From contig CM032802.1 of assembly GCA_019155185.1 (NCBI GenBank), positions 3,882,501-3,946,500 of the forward strand: 64,000 bases of DNA. Reading direction: 5' to 3'. Origin of the DNA: Beaufortia kweichowensis (taxonomy: Eukaryota; Chordata; Actinopteri; Cypriniformes; Gastromyzontidae). Every line of letters begins with the position of its first letter. The first letter of the stretch is position 1. The notes under the pieces are model-generated. The model ran no database searches, was not told the origin of the DNA, and was given only the letters and a program-made list of their open reading frames with translations. Positions 35,601-47,500 of the stretch are shown in pieces. Position numbers and translations under genes: made by a program.

Positions 35601-36705
35601 CTTTTCCTCACATCCAGGAATATACAGTGGATCAACAGAAAACAAAGTGGTTTTCTCTTTATCATTCTCTACAACACTATAAGTACCATACATACCTGAT
35701 GTGTATGGAGGAGGTAAGGCATCATCGTGTGTTTGGGGAAAGATAACCAGGTCCTTGTGGCAGGATATTGGTTTGGCTACCAGTGTTTATATCGGTATCG
35801 GGACTGATCTTGTTGTTTTTTAATCCTGTATAATTGTGAGTAGTATAAGGTCGACATATCAAAGTTGTGGCCTAGCGGTTACCCACAAGGTTGAGCTGTG
35901 GTGCTGTTGTGAGAAATGCAGATTTGAATCTAGCCTGCATTGTTTCCAGTTCTCTCTTTCTCTTTTAACTGTTGATTTCTTATGGCCTCTTGTTTTTAAC
36001 TAAAAGCAAAAAAGATGAAAAATAGAGATCCTGCACTTTTTGTGCAACAGACATGAATGATACCTTGGATTGTGGAGATTATTGAGAATGACATAAGTGT
36101 ATTTTACATCTCAACTAACAAAAAATTCAGAATGAAGTTGCATTAAAGGATATCCTGACTCAAATTTAGGAAAATAGCATAGAGATCTGCATAGCAACAC
36201 CTTGGCAACCACCCATATCATGTTAGCATTGTGATTTTGCACAGACAAGCACAACTTGCATGTTTTATGAAAAAATGATGTAGTCTGCTCCAGTGAAGTG
36301 TGTGCTGATGTGTTATTTTGCGTTTTGCGTGTTATTATGTGTTATCAGAGTTAGTCCCGGTCTGTTGTTTTTTCCCAGCTCCTGTTCCCCTCTCTATCCC
36401 GCCATGTCCTGTCTTTCTGTAGTTTACAACTATCCAAATAATACCATAAAATACCAAAAAAAATAATGTTAGAAGTTATTATTTGTGTTTACATACCAGT
36501 GTGTGAATAAAGAAACAACAAATTCAAGACTGTTTCTCCAATGTGATTCTCTCCTACATCACAGATTGAATTGTTAAAGTCACGAGGTAAGGACCTGGGG
36601 CAGGAGGAGACGGTGCAGACGTGCATGGAGAACAGGGCGTGGGTGGAGGGCCTGTTCGATCGCTTCGGGGAGCTTCTGACACAGGTGCAGCAGGCCTGCC
36701 TTTAA
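23674..36705 (+). CDS. qser1: Glutamine- and serine-rich protein 1
   Basis: QSER1 is a nuclear chromatin protein reported to cooperate with TET1 in protecting developmental promoters from DNA methylation; PRR12 is its paralogue. Thirteen exons join in phase: 23674-23759, 27120-27223, 27571-27726, 27838-31254, 31369-31622, 32692-32808, 32895-33028, 33601-33821, 34148-34285, 34374-34471, 35298-35444, 35618-35713, 36565-36705. They give 1702 residues; human has about 1735. The N-terminus MMERNYPSSGF and the block ESSVMNFLSTIESRG match PRR12 (MDRNYPSAGF, ASVMNLISALESRG). The 3.4-kb exon 4 is rich in Q and S. It ends with EVEEKQPEVKTGFLGSFLDF and LETLPSFSSDEDDSV. The C-terminal DUF4211 region includes GEGMYRERDEFVV, AIWKVQKALLQKF, YLGYFGDAKSLYRRVYVKF and REYVRVCSRKP. 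A lysine-rich PPPKKRKKW precedes the final helical part with SLYHSLQHYKYHTYL. Intact. Confidence 0.97.
25490..25599. repeat. Perfect 52-bp inverted repeat with 6-nt loop
   Basis: The left arm is 25490-25541, the loop is CCCAAA (25542-25547) and the right arm is 25548-25599. Every base of the right arm is the complement of the left. It lies in qser1 intron 1. The arms start at TTTGCAAAATGTCC and reach GCAGTAAATCA next to the loop. No flanking duplication and no A/T-rich MITE-like ends were seen. Confidence 0.97.
25897..26728 (+). mobile_element. Non-autonomous DNA transposon with THAP-domain remnant
   Basis: Terminal inverted repeats: left ACCACAGACATATATATAAC then ACCTAGACGTGACATTGGC; the right end inverted reads ACCATAGACATATATATAAT then ACCTAGACGCGACATTGGC. 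Near the left end, at 25999, a frame starts MPVSCVAWGCASHH, the C-x(4)-C opening of a THAP zinc finger. It is broken by a stop after 16 codons; FREVTFHM continues in the same frame before a donor-like GTAAG. THAP domains occur in P-element-type transposases (THAP9) and in some other DNA transposons, so the superfamily is not fixed. The rest is non-coding. It lies in qser1 intron 1. Confidence 0.65.
32085..32135 (+). repeat. SINE 3'-tail fragment
   Basis: AAGTCGCTTTATATAAAGAC then GTCTGCTGAATGACTAA resembles the 3' tail (GTCGCTTTGGATAAAAGCGT) shared by several fish SINE/LINE pairs. It is in qser1 intron 5. A second fragment is at 34725-34785. Confidence 0.6.
32155..32400. repeat. Interspersed repeat, family R2 (copy 1)
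   Basis: Shares CATTTATTCACTCTCATGTT, CAACATTCTTCAAAATATCT and AGAAAGAAAGTCATACAGGT with 38995-39230, and shares other blocks with 59330-59545 (here CTTTTGTGTTCTGCAGAAG). This is a common cyprinid dispersed repeat type; class not determined. In qser1 intron 5. Confidence 0.7.
33385..33505 (-). repeat. Interspersed repeat, family R1 (inverted partial copy 3)
   Basis: ACCACCAAATATTGACATCT and ATCAGTATGGTGAAAACC are the complements of blocks in the copies at 2985 and 19160. In qser1 intron 7. Confidence 0.6.
34725..34785 (+). repeat. SINE 3'-tail fragment
   Basis: AAGTCGCTTTGGATAAAAGC followed by GTCAGCTAAACGCCTAAATG is the conserved 3' tail of fish tRNA-SINEs without the tRNA-like head. In qser1 intron 10. 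Confidence 0.65.
35862..35980 (+). mobile_element. tRNA-derived SINE (head region)
   Basis: The box A-like GGCCTAGCGGTTA at 35869 and box B-like GATTTGAATCTAG at 35921 have the spacing of an internal pol III promoter, followed by a pyrimidine-rich stretch. In qser1 intron 12. It is not a functional tRNA: the arms do not pair fully. Confidence 0.65.
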
Positions 36706-37318
36706 CACAAGATTAGATTATGCTGATAGACATGTACAGAGCTGAACATTCATAAACCCGTTGAACCTCATTGAGACTAGAGGGAATGCTCTAGATGGGT
36801 TTAACAAATGTAAAGAAATTGACCAAAATGGCCTTTTTTCACACTTTAAGAGACAGTGGACTTTTAACTGTGGTTTTACATGTAATCCTGCTTTTTTTGT
36901 TTCAAATAGCCAGCTAAACTAGCTATAGTTGAGTATTTTCATCATTGAATATCATTCAATTCAATGCTTTATTATAATAAAAATAATAGCCAGAATTGAT
37001 GATGAGTTTTAAACATCCCAATGGTTATAATTGAAATGATATTGGTCTGTAATAATGGTTTTGAGGACTAGGATATTATAAAAATACTGTATACATAGAT
37101 ATATATGTGAAACATAATTTTTTTACAAACTGAATGCCAAATTTATATATAATGTACATTTCTGTATAGAGAGCTTGTTTGTCAGAGGATTCTCTTATAG
37201 ATGATTTTGACGTAATATAGAACACTTACCATATGTGCTTTTAAACTCCTGTTTATAACAAACGTTATACATGTGGAGTTGGTGCAATTCTAATACCGCT
37301 TTTGTGATACTTTCTTGT

Positions 37319-37629
37319 AATAAAAAGCATTTAAATATTTTTTTCTGAGGGAAAAATCTCTTTATACATTTGTTTTTCTCTTTTTAAAGCATTTATTTTA
37401 TCTCACAGATAGATGTATTTTTCACAGAAGGAAGTAGTGTGATCATTTGTCCTACATTTGTAGATGACCTATACAATTATATGTCGTATGCACATTGTAT
37501 ACTTTACACCATATAGAAAGTTTATTTTGATTGAATTTGAAACGAATGGCGATAGCATTGCATTATTCTTTTGCTTTTCAAGTGTAGCTGTGTTACACTA
37601 CCATGTTTTTGCTGACATGTGAAAATAAA
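37319..37629 (+). terminator. qser1: qser1 poly(A) signal candidates
   Basis: AATAAA occurs at 37319 and 37624, giving a 3' UTR of about 0.6 or 0.95 kb after the stop at 36705. Confidence 0.5.
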
Positions 37630-37649
37630 TTTCTTATGAAATGAGTTGA

Positions 37650-40600
37650 ATGAGTACTTGCTTACAAACTTGGAACAATGTTTTACTGAAATCCTATTCA
37701 GTATTTAATAAAAACAGAAAGTTATAAATGTAAAGCAGCTGTTGTTGCCAAATATCTGCTAATCAATCAGTCTGATGACATATCTATCCAGCACTACAGA
37801 TGTTTTCAACTATAAAAAGTCTTTAGACATCAAGATGTCAACATTCAGCCCATCAGCCGTCCAGTTAAATCACGTGTCTGTTTTTAACCATCAGCCTTTG
37901 TGTTTTGTCTGCACATTTCAGTCCACTTCAGATTTTCCCGTTATCAGTCAGATAAACAGCATCACAGGGTTTGTGACGTCAATATAACAGATAGAGTTGT
38001 ATGTTAGATAAGAGGAGTCAAAGAAAACTAACACATTTAAAAATTATAATACTTACAGCATGACCCTAGGTTGCCAGGTTATCAAATACATTATGCTGTA
38101 TTGTGTTCGTTAGAATAAAAATCATATTGTGTCTTTTTTGTTCCCCTTACAGACAGACAAGGCCCAAACTGCAATGATACTGCCAGATTGTCAATAAAGT
38201 GAGTTTGATCTGGAAAGAGTTTGTAACTCGGCATACTTGCATGTCCTCCAAAGTCATGTAATGCATTTCCTTTTTAAATGTTCATTCCAGTATCTTCTGA
38301 TATTGTCCTCACCGTCCTGCAATTGTCTCATGGAAATTATTCAGTCATGCGGCTAAGACTGTGTGACCTCATTGTCAGCGGTCTGTTGAATAAAATATGA
38401 TTGTTATGAGGCACAAAATCGAACATCTCTATGCGCTCAAGACAAAGACTTCAATGTCCACACGCTGTCTGTGATAAAGGAGTCCACTGTACAGTTCAGT
38501 CTAGTGAGGGGCGTTAGTAGATTCCAGTGTGCACATTGCTAGGAGAACTAGATGTTTGTCCAGACCCAAACGTCTGGCCCACAGCTGACAGACATGAATA
38601 TTGATAGGAACATGATGTTTGGGGTGTGTGGGAGACTAGCTGAGAGGGTCCTTTCATGATGTGCTGGTTTCACTGAGACTGTAACTTGTTTACAGGGACA
38701 ATTGATGAGCACTTGATGCACTCCACCCCTGTCTGAAGACACTTGGTACAGCAGATAGAAACTTTAAACACCCATTTGCTTCATTTAAGATGAAATCAGT
38801 ATTGAACTCTTTACAGTTGAGTCCAGATAGAAGCTACCTGGGTGAAAATATTTATAGAATTGTGAAATTTCAATCTAAAAACCTAATGATATGTTATATA
38901 ATGTGTACAGAAAAGCATACATATTTTGGAGACTGTTAAGCTGTTTTTAGAGGCATCATGTTATTTTACAACAATTAAGCACAATTAAAAAGATAATTCA
39001 CCCATCGTTTATTCACACTAATGTCATTCAAAACATTTATTAAAAACAATCTTTCTTCTGTGAAACACAAAAGGTGATGTGTTTATACAATGGGTGTCAA
39101 TAAGGTTTAATGATGTTTGATTACCAACATTCTTCAAAATATCTTCTTTTGTGTTTTGCAGAAGAAAGTCATACAAGTTTATATGACGTGGATGAGTAAA
39201 TGATGAAAGAATTTTTATTTTGCAGTGAATTATGGAGGCTATATTGAAATGCAAAAGAAATCTCATTACTTAAACGACAATAAATAAATAATCATTTTAA
39301 TAAATACTAGACAAAATAAATAGCATTGTTTATTTGTATAGTATATTTTATGCTTTTGTAAGAAACATGACTCAAACATTTCTTGAAGAGCTTCACCTGC
39401 ACATTCTTAAAAATATTTCATACCTTATATGTGTTGTGTCAAGCATGACCAAACCAATTATCCTCACAGAGAATGTACTAAACCAGTCATCATTTATTAT
39501 CTTTTACATGCCATGCTTTATCACACCTCATGATTTCCCATGAAGCCTGAAGTGTGTACACAGACACGCAGGTTACACACAGGCAGGTTAAGGAGACGTA
39601 GCTCTGGGTTCTCGATAAGAAAGCCGGAACAGCAGAGGCAGGTACTGTGACCTTGCCGACAGGTTCTCCAGCATGATTTAACTCTGATCTGCTGGAATGT
39701 GGTGATGCTGTCACACGTGTTCACAAACCAACCGTGTTGAACGCCAGCAGCGTGACGCAGAAGCAGCAAAACCAGTTCTGATGACACATGCGTGTTTTTG
39801 TGGTTGTGAGCGTAACTTTACGAAGAACGTGAATTTACAGCATTTCACATGAGGGTCATTTTATTTTACTTCCAGCTGTGGTCCTGACCAGGTAAGTGAA
39901 AATAAATCTTTCTTCTTAGTGTGACATAATATCATTACAACTTTATGTTAGTAATGTTTCAATTATAAAATATCATGTAAAGGATACAGTTGGATGTTAT
40001 TTGTTTTGTTTAAGATGATGGAGTTATATGTAATATAATTTAAAATGGTACACAATGTTTCGAGTATGTATGTTATTTTAATGAATAATAAATACATTCA
40101 ATTTAGATTGACTTGAGAATAAACACAATGGCAAATACTAGATCCATTTGATTTGTTTGGTTGGAAATTTTTTGGGTATATGTAACATTTACATTATGAA
40201 TGATTGGTGGTTTTGTGTATTGGAATGCAAATGCTTGCTGTCCTGGCCAAGGAGGACAGTAAAAAGGCTAATGACTTGAGAAAGAGGTATGAATGAGACC
40301 CCCTGTAGAGTGTGAAGTGTAGTATTGAGAGGACATCCCCCCTTGCAGTCTTTTACTGTGGAATCTGTGACAAAGCATCATGTTGAGAAAATGACCAAGA
40401 GCTGAGGGTTTTAAACAGATCTCATCCATCCCCCATCAAACTGCTTCCCTTCCATTGTATTACAGTGTCTGTTATCCATAAAGATGACAATTACATAATA
40501 ATAATAATACAGTCCGCTTTTAGTGCTAAAGTCTGTATTTTAATAAAACACATTTTAATAAAATCTCATTAATTCTCTTACCAAATAAATGTATGTTGCT

Positions 40601-41440
40601 AATCCATCCCACCAAAATGACATTTATTAATTTGTCATGTAAACTTTAATAACATATGTTAGCAGTCAGGAAATAGTATGGCACAGAATGGCATAAAGTA
40701 GATGTGCAAAATCAAAAATAGATCGAAGCTGTAAAGAGTTTAACCACAGTTTGTTTACAATATGCAGAGGTCACCCTGTACAATGAACCATTAAATATGC
40801 AATTTGCATATGCAGTTACAGTTTTCTTAACCTTTACGAGACACAGTCTGTTAATATTTCCAAGTCACACACATATAGGTCATGCTATTCCCAGAAATCC
40901 TCAGGCAGTATGTGTTTTGAGTGAACTTTTAGTGGATTTGGACGTGTTTAAAATCCTCATGTTATGAAGTGATTGTTCAGTTGGTCATCAGCGTTCTTCC
41001 TGTTTAACCAGTTCGGCTTTGTGCTGTTTTAATTGTTTGATAAGCTTGTTGATGATAAGCGCTAGTTGTTTTTTTGTTCAGGAGAGATTGTACTGAGAAA
41101 CACGATTAAATGACTTTAAAAGAATGAAGGCCTACGTCTTTTAATCCTGTTTCTTATGCATAACCCAAATGTCAAACTACAAAAATATTATCATTACAGG
41201 ATCTCCTTTAAACAGTGTAATTGGTAGTTAATATCAGGTATAAAAAAGTTAACAGGCCTTCGGTTTTGTGGTATTTTGGAGCAACTTGTAGCCACTGCAT
41301 ATTTAGCCTATGATGAATAAAAGGCAAAATCAAGCTTTTTAGTGTCTTCGTGACTCGGTTATTTCCATTCAATGACGCTAGACGAAAGTTTCGTCAACTG
41401 CTTCATTGTATACGCAATCTTTCTAATGCTAATGATCTGA
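37650..41440. other. qser1-depdc7 intergenic region
   Basis: No gene recognised. It contains an R2-family repeat at 38995-39230. A GC-richer patch at 39535-39790 gives overlapping minus-strand frames with many cysteines but no splice context or family match. Confidence 0.5.
38995..39230. repeat. Interspersed repeat, family R2 (copy 2)
   Basis: Shares ACCAACATTCTTCAAAATAT and GCAGAAGAAAGTCATACAAG with copy 1 at 32155, in the same orientation. Confidence 0.7.
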
Positions 41441-41589
41441 CAGCCCTCTGACGTCATGCCAGGGCGTGAGCGCGCCGAATGCTGCTGCTGTTGTGCGCTC
41501 GTGCTCTGTGCGCTCAGAGCGCGTGCAAGTGAGAGGATTCACTGTAGAGCGCGCGATTAAAGGACATGATTTAAACATTTTAACTACAC
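41440..41589 (+). promoter_or_regulatory. depdc7: depdc7 promoter and 5' UTR
   Basis: A CpG- and GC-rich patch (GCGTGAGCGCGCCGAATGC, AGAGCGCGTGC, GAGCGCGCG) lies just upstream of the start codon. An in-frame TAA precedes the ATG by 6 nt (TAACTACACATG). Confidence 0.55.
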
Positions 41590-44500
41590 ATGCACATGCA
41601 CAGACCTCCAGGTAAGATTATGCATGTAGAACTGGCTGTTTTGCTTTCATTTCGTATGTTGTTGTTTATAGATCTGGATTATAAACATTTGATTGTGTAG
41701 TAACCAAGTTTTTGATTGATTACGATGTGTATAACCAGTTTTAGCGTACTACAAATACCATAGTTAAACTGTAGGCCTAAATGCTGTAAGAGAACTTTGT
41801 GGATACCATGATTTAACTATAATGCGCTTTTTTCCTAGTAAAATCATGATAAAATTTCTTGAGGGAGATTATTTGCTGTTCACCTGCAATGTCTTTATGG
41901 AACTGTAAAGCATGTTTTATAGTTGTCTTTGGCATTTAAAAAGACTGCAATGTTGTTTTTCTGATGCTTAACCTATAAAGAGCATTGATTCTTTTTATTT
42001 ATTAAGATATTAGTATCAGATGTAAAGCATTGTTACATTTTTAAGGCTCATTTTATGCTGCCAGATGTTTTATTTCAATCTGAATGTGAACAGACGCTAT
42101 CTGGGATTTACAGTAGCCACAGGGTAAAGCGTTTGGCTTGTCTGTGCTTGATAACCAGGACATCTGTAATACATTTAAGGCAGAAGAGTATTCATAGATT
42201 TGATTTTCAATGTATTGAAATAGTGTCTTGATGAATAGTGCAGTTTAGATTTACCATCAAGGGTTCTCCCTCTGAGATTATTTACTTAAATGTTGGGCAA
42301 ACATGAAATCCCATGAGATGCTCTCTGTCCACAGAAACACACTCCATGGTGACACCTGTAGTTTCCCCTTATGGATATTTTGCTCATTATGATGTTTGCT
42401 TTCTCACACAATCAAAAAACTATTAAAAAAACTAAGGTGTTACCTTGTTATGTCTTGATTTTTAGATATATACCACGATAGCTCACATAAATAAATGGAT
42501 AGACTTAGTGTGAGGTAAATCAGCTCAAATTGTAAAATTTCAACCTCAACCAAAATGAATATATTATTGTTCAATCATTGGCATGCAAATTGAATAGATT
42601 AGAGGCAACATGACGTGAACATAACAGGGAAATACAACAGGTTTATCACACAGCAGGATGGTTTTTTATAATGTATTATCTGATGAGTTTAGTCAAATTT
42701 TGCAGATTGAAGCTGAATGTTTTGACTACAAGTTATATCGTCGTTCCAGATGCCTTTATTTGGCCGCAACACAACTCTGCAACTACGTTAGTCGATTGCT
42801 CAGCATGTCCCAGATTTCCCAGACAAACTCTTATTCTCTCTCAGGCTTTTTCTTCTGCTGCGTGTGAAGAGAGTCTTTTATAGCACAGCCAACTGTTGTC
42901 CACTGGATGCAGATTGCTCCCATTGATAAGTAGGCGTGAATGTGAGGGGTGGGTCTCTACAGAATCTCTATGTACTCAAAATAGTCACCGTGTAGGCTTC
43001 TGGCCACGTCTAGGAAAGATCTTGATCCCTGATGGGTAATTCAGACCTTCATGGTTACCTCAGGGCTGGACATAAAAATTCCACAGGCATCGAGAAATGA
43101 TCAACCCCTGAACTGTCATTTGTAAGGCTTGTGTGGTGTTGACTTTGGCCACGGATGCTCTTTATGTTGGACGCTTGGATATCTAATAGCCTTGTGTAGT
43201 CCAGCGTTACACCCGTGAGAGCCAAACATGGGAAACTTCATGCTTTGCAACTGTCACATTGATTATAATGATAAAGAACTCAAATGAAATATGGGCACGC
43301 TAAAAACATTCTGGTCCAATTTCAAAAGTCTACAGTAACTTCCTTTTGTAGACTTTTCATAACAACTTTAAGGAATATTATAGTTGCATTAATTCATGAA
43401 AGGTAGCATGAAAGCAAGAAACATTGCTTTGCTGTGTTTTGTCATACAGTAAAAGTGAGTTTAAGTCTATCTGGTATTTGGCCACAGGGTTTGGCTTGTT
43501 GGTGCTTGATAACCAAGACATCTGTTGTACACTCCGCACAAAAATGAACCATGATTTTTGTAGTGAAAGTGAAGGAACACTTGGTTTTTTGGAATATTGA
43601 TTACATTGGTTAAACATTCTGAGATTATTTACCTAAATGTTGTACAAATGGTAACCAGGGACTGCAAAAAGCACCATGTAGTCCAAACCCCCTTGAAAAT
43701 ACTGGGTTATTTTCATCTCATGGTTGGGTCAAAAAGGGGCAGACCCAAATGTTGGGTTAAAAGTTAACCTATGCTCAAAATACTGGGTTATTTCAACCCA
43801 CAGTTGAAAATATGGACATTTTCTGTGTTAATTTAACCCAACAGTTGGGTTAAATTTGTCCATGTTGTCCATGTTTGACCCAACCATAGGTTACAAATAA
43901 TCCAAGTCTTAGATATTAAAATAACTGTGTGTTATCAATCACAATGTAAGACGTTTGCTAAAAAACAGTCCTCAAATCTAAGGTGCAGATGTGTTTAAAT
44001 ATGACTTTGTCACCTGGCAAACAAGAACGAGTGCGTCTTTATATGCATCACTGACATATGACAAAAAACCATATGTCATTCTTTCTCACCCTCAGTCTTT
44101 GACTGCATATTTTAAATAAGATTTGAGAGCTACAGCAGATTTCTTATTGCAAACTTATCACCGAATGTGTCTCGTTGCTGTCAAAAGCTACATTAAATAT
44201 GTGTCTGGAAACCAGATTTAAGAGACAACAGTAAAAGTTGATATCATACTTTGTGAATAATTCTTGAATTACACTCAGTATCTGTCCAATCCATCTCTCG
44301 ACAGACAGCGGGATGGCTGGGACGCCGTTCCGGGCCACATACATCTGGACTAACATCATCAACAACCTCCAGACGCAGGTGGAGGTGAAGAGAAGACGGC
44401 ACAATCTGAAGATCTATCACGACTGCTTCCTGGGGTCAGAGGCCGTGGATGTTGTTCTGGCTCATATCATTCAGAGCAAAGTCTGTGGAGATGCAGAGGT

Positions 44501-47500
44501 GCCTCGATTTAAAGCCGTCCGACTCTGTCAGGCTCTCATGGAGGCCAGGGTCTTTGAGGCGGTGGACACCAAGGTTTTTGGGAAGGAAAAGAGACAAGCA
44601 AAGTTTGAGGACAGCAGCTGTAGTCTGTACAGGTTTCTGAACAGGTCGACCCCCGGCACATCAAGCCCAGAGAGTATCGAGAGCGGGTATGACACGCTGA
44701 GCACACCGAGGAACAGCTATTGTCCACCCTATCAAAGGTATCATCTCATCTTTTGTGTAACTGTCAGATGAATTTCCTTCAAATGCATCCATGTCTCATT
44801 GTGTGGCTTCTGTATTTCAAAAGTTTATGTATGTGTACAACCAGATACATTTGCACCTTTCCCAGTTTGATTGATTGTATTGCTCTATTCATCTCTTTCT
44901 CTGATTGAATAGCTACCCAAAGCATATATTGACCAAAAGCAAATACCATTTCTAAAACTGTGTTTAACAATGTATTTAAAAATCTATCAGGTTACAAAGG
45001 TACATGGAAAAACACAATACAGATCACCTTTACAGAAGCTTGCAGAACTAGTTAATCATTTACTTGTTATTAGTTCATTTTTTGAAAGAAAAACACAGGG
45101 CCTATGCAGAATATCATGGGCATTTCTTTGATTTGTTGTTCGTTGGTCAATTTGATTGATTATTTTAATTTTATAGTTAAAGTACCTAAAATTGTCGGAG
45201 CCTGTGGGTGAGTGGGCAGTGCTCCAAACACATGTGCAGTGCACATTCGGTGCGACGTGAGTTCGAATCCCGGCTCTGGCGTCCTTTCCGAACCCGTTAC
45301 CCTCTCTCTCCTCCAAAATCACTTCTTGTCTCTCTACACTTTCCTGTCGAAAAATGATAAAGGCAAAAAAAACCTAAAATTGACTAAGGCTGTTATTAAA
45401 AGCCAGTTATTTTCAAATGCCCATGAAATGTCAACATTGCTGTGAATCATGTAATACACTCCTTGTTTGGTAGGTCCCTAGAGAAATGCAATAAACTTTC
45501 GAGACAGAGACATGGAATTTTAAAATAAGTAATATTCAATCACGTGTAAAGAATTATGCATTTCTTTCATTAACATTTGCATTTTACCTTTTCAGAAAAG
45601 AAGATTCTGTGTATTCAAACCACTCACCTGTGAAAACAGATATATCTCTGGAGGATGTTTTGGGAAATCTGAACATGAACACAATCACACCACAGATGAT
45701 GAATCTGGGTTTATCACAAGAATGTAAGTTTTGATTGGAGTTAGTCTTTTTCATATTATTGTTTTTCATATTTCATTCCTTTAATAAACCTGAATATCAC
45801 ATTCAGATTTGTATGAATAAAAAGCATTTTAATGGATAGTAAGTCCTTTTGCACAGACAAATATCTCTCACATTTTTCAAAGAAACTCATGTTAATGTTT
45901 ATACAGTAAAATGAGGTATTTACAATAAAGCCTCAAGGCAGTTGTTTGTAAATCTTTAACTCTTTGTGTTTCTGTCAGTGATGGATGAGATATGGAGACA
46001 GCAGACAGTCTTAAGACTTTTACAGTTGATTGAACTGCCTCTTCTGGAGAGTCTGTTGGAGGGCAGAGAGTGTCCTCGTCCACCACTCCACAGTATGGAC
46101 AGTGACCCTGATCTGCTGTACACCAGCAGCTATCTGGACCGCGAGATCCTAAAGGCCTTTAGTGAGGCTCAGTAAGTTACAGATATCTCCTATAACTCAA
46201 TATGTGACCCTGTCTTTAAAAAACTGTGAAAATATACCCTTGATATTTTTATTATTGACTAAGGAAGATCATGTGAAAGATTAAAATGAATGTTTAGGAA
46301 GCCAAATTCTAATATTTTGGGCATGGTAATAAAATAGTGTCAATAAAATATTTATTTCACTATTTAAAATCATTAATTTCAGTATTATAAATGCAAGTTT
46401 AAGTACTGTATCTCTATTATTATTACTTGCGTTACTTATTTTTTGTCGTTTTTTGGGCTATGATGCTTCTAATCTCAAATTAGACTTCAGCCCTGATTTC
46501 ACAGATAGGGTGACTTATAATATATGATCAGAAACCTCATATGTCTAAAATTGTTTAGGAAATTAAGTAATTAAACAATGTGTTGTCAGAGTTGACAAGC
46601 TCTTCTTAAAATACGACTACAAACTAGTTTCGACTACATTACAAAATATGGAGACACAAGGTTTCTGTCCGATAACTATGATGTGATAAATGGCTATACA
46701 CCTTAAAAGTTATGGTGTAAAGATGGACAGATATTTTGTTAATTCCAGTTAATAAAATGTATAAATGCAAACAATGATGTGTCCCTCAGTTTATAGACGT
46801 ACATTATGTAACAACAAAAGTCTATTGTGCAAAACATCCTGAAGGGTTTGAAAGCTGTAAGTGGAGTTTGGTCTATGTAAACAGCATTTTACTGACTGTA
46901 ACACACCCTAAGCAAGCCGTTTTATCACACTAGACTCATATTAACATGTATATTTACGTCTGTAAATCTTGTTGCTATACATTCTAAGCAATGTGTTTAA
47001 TGTTCATCCCAATGCAATTCCTCACCTCCCCAGAATACAGTCATGAAACTTACTTTCTTCCTTTGTCTCACATTTTAAATGTTGAATAAAATGTCTCTTC
47101 ATTTCATGCCATGCATTTGTTTCACTTTCTTCAAAGTGTTGTTTATTGTGAGTCTATTCAGTTGACAAAGCATCTGCTAGGAAAATTAACATTTTTCATT
47201 TGATCCGTTAGTAATGATTTTATTCCTTCTGTTTCTAACAGGGCAGATGACTGGCTGTCTGCAGCTGTTGATTGTTTAGAGTTTCTTCCTGATCAGCTGG
47301 TGGTGGATGTGAGCAGAGGACTGGCTAAATGTACGGAGGAGACGTCTCAGTACAAGCAGCTTCTGTACGGTGTTCTCGTGCAACATTACGGCCAGTCTGA
47401 ATATCCACCGCTGCTCAGCAATCATGTCTTTGACATTCACTCCGGGGTGTCTGAACTGCTTGGTAAGAGAGATCAGTCATATATTTGCCTTTAAGGAATC

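Noticed and set aside
39490..39789. Cysteine-rich minus-strand frames in a GC-richer patch between qser1 and depdc7
   Set aside because: Three overlapping frames look equally plausible. The hydrophobic ATG frame at 39789 stops after 22 codons, and no exon signals or family match were found.
45186..45280. Functional tRNA gene at the box A/box B pair
   Set aside because: The arms do not form a full cloverleaf, and the body and A-rich tail are those of a SINE.
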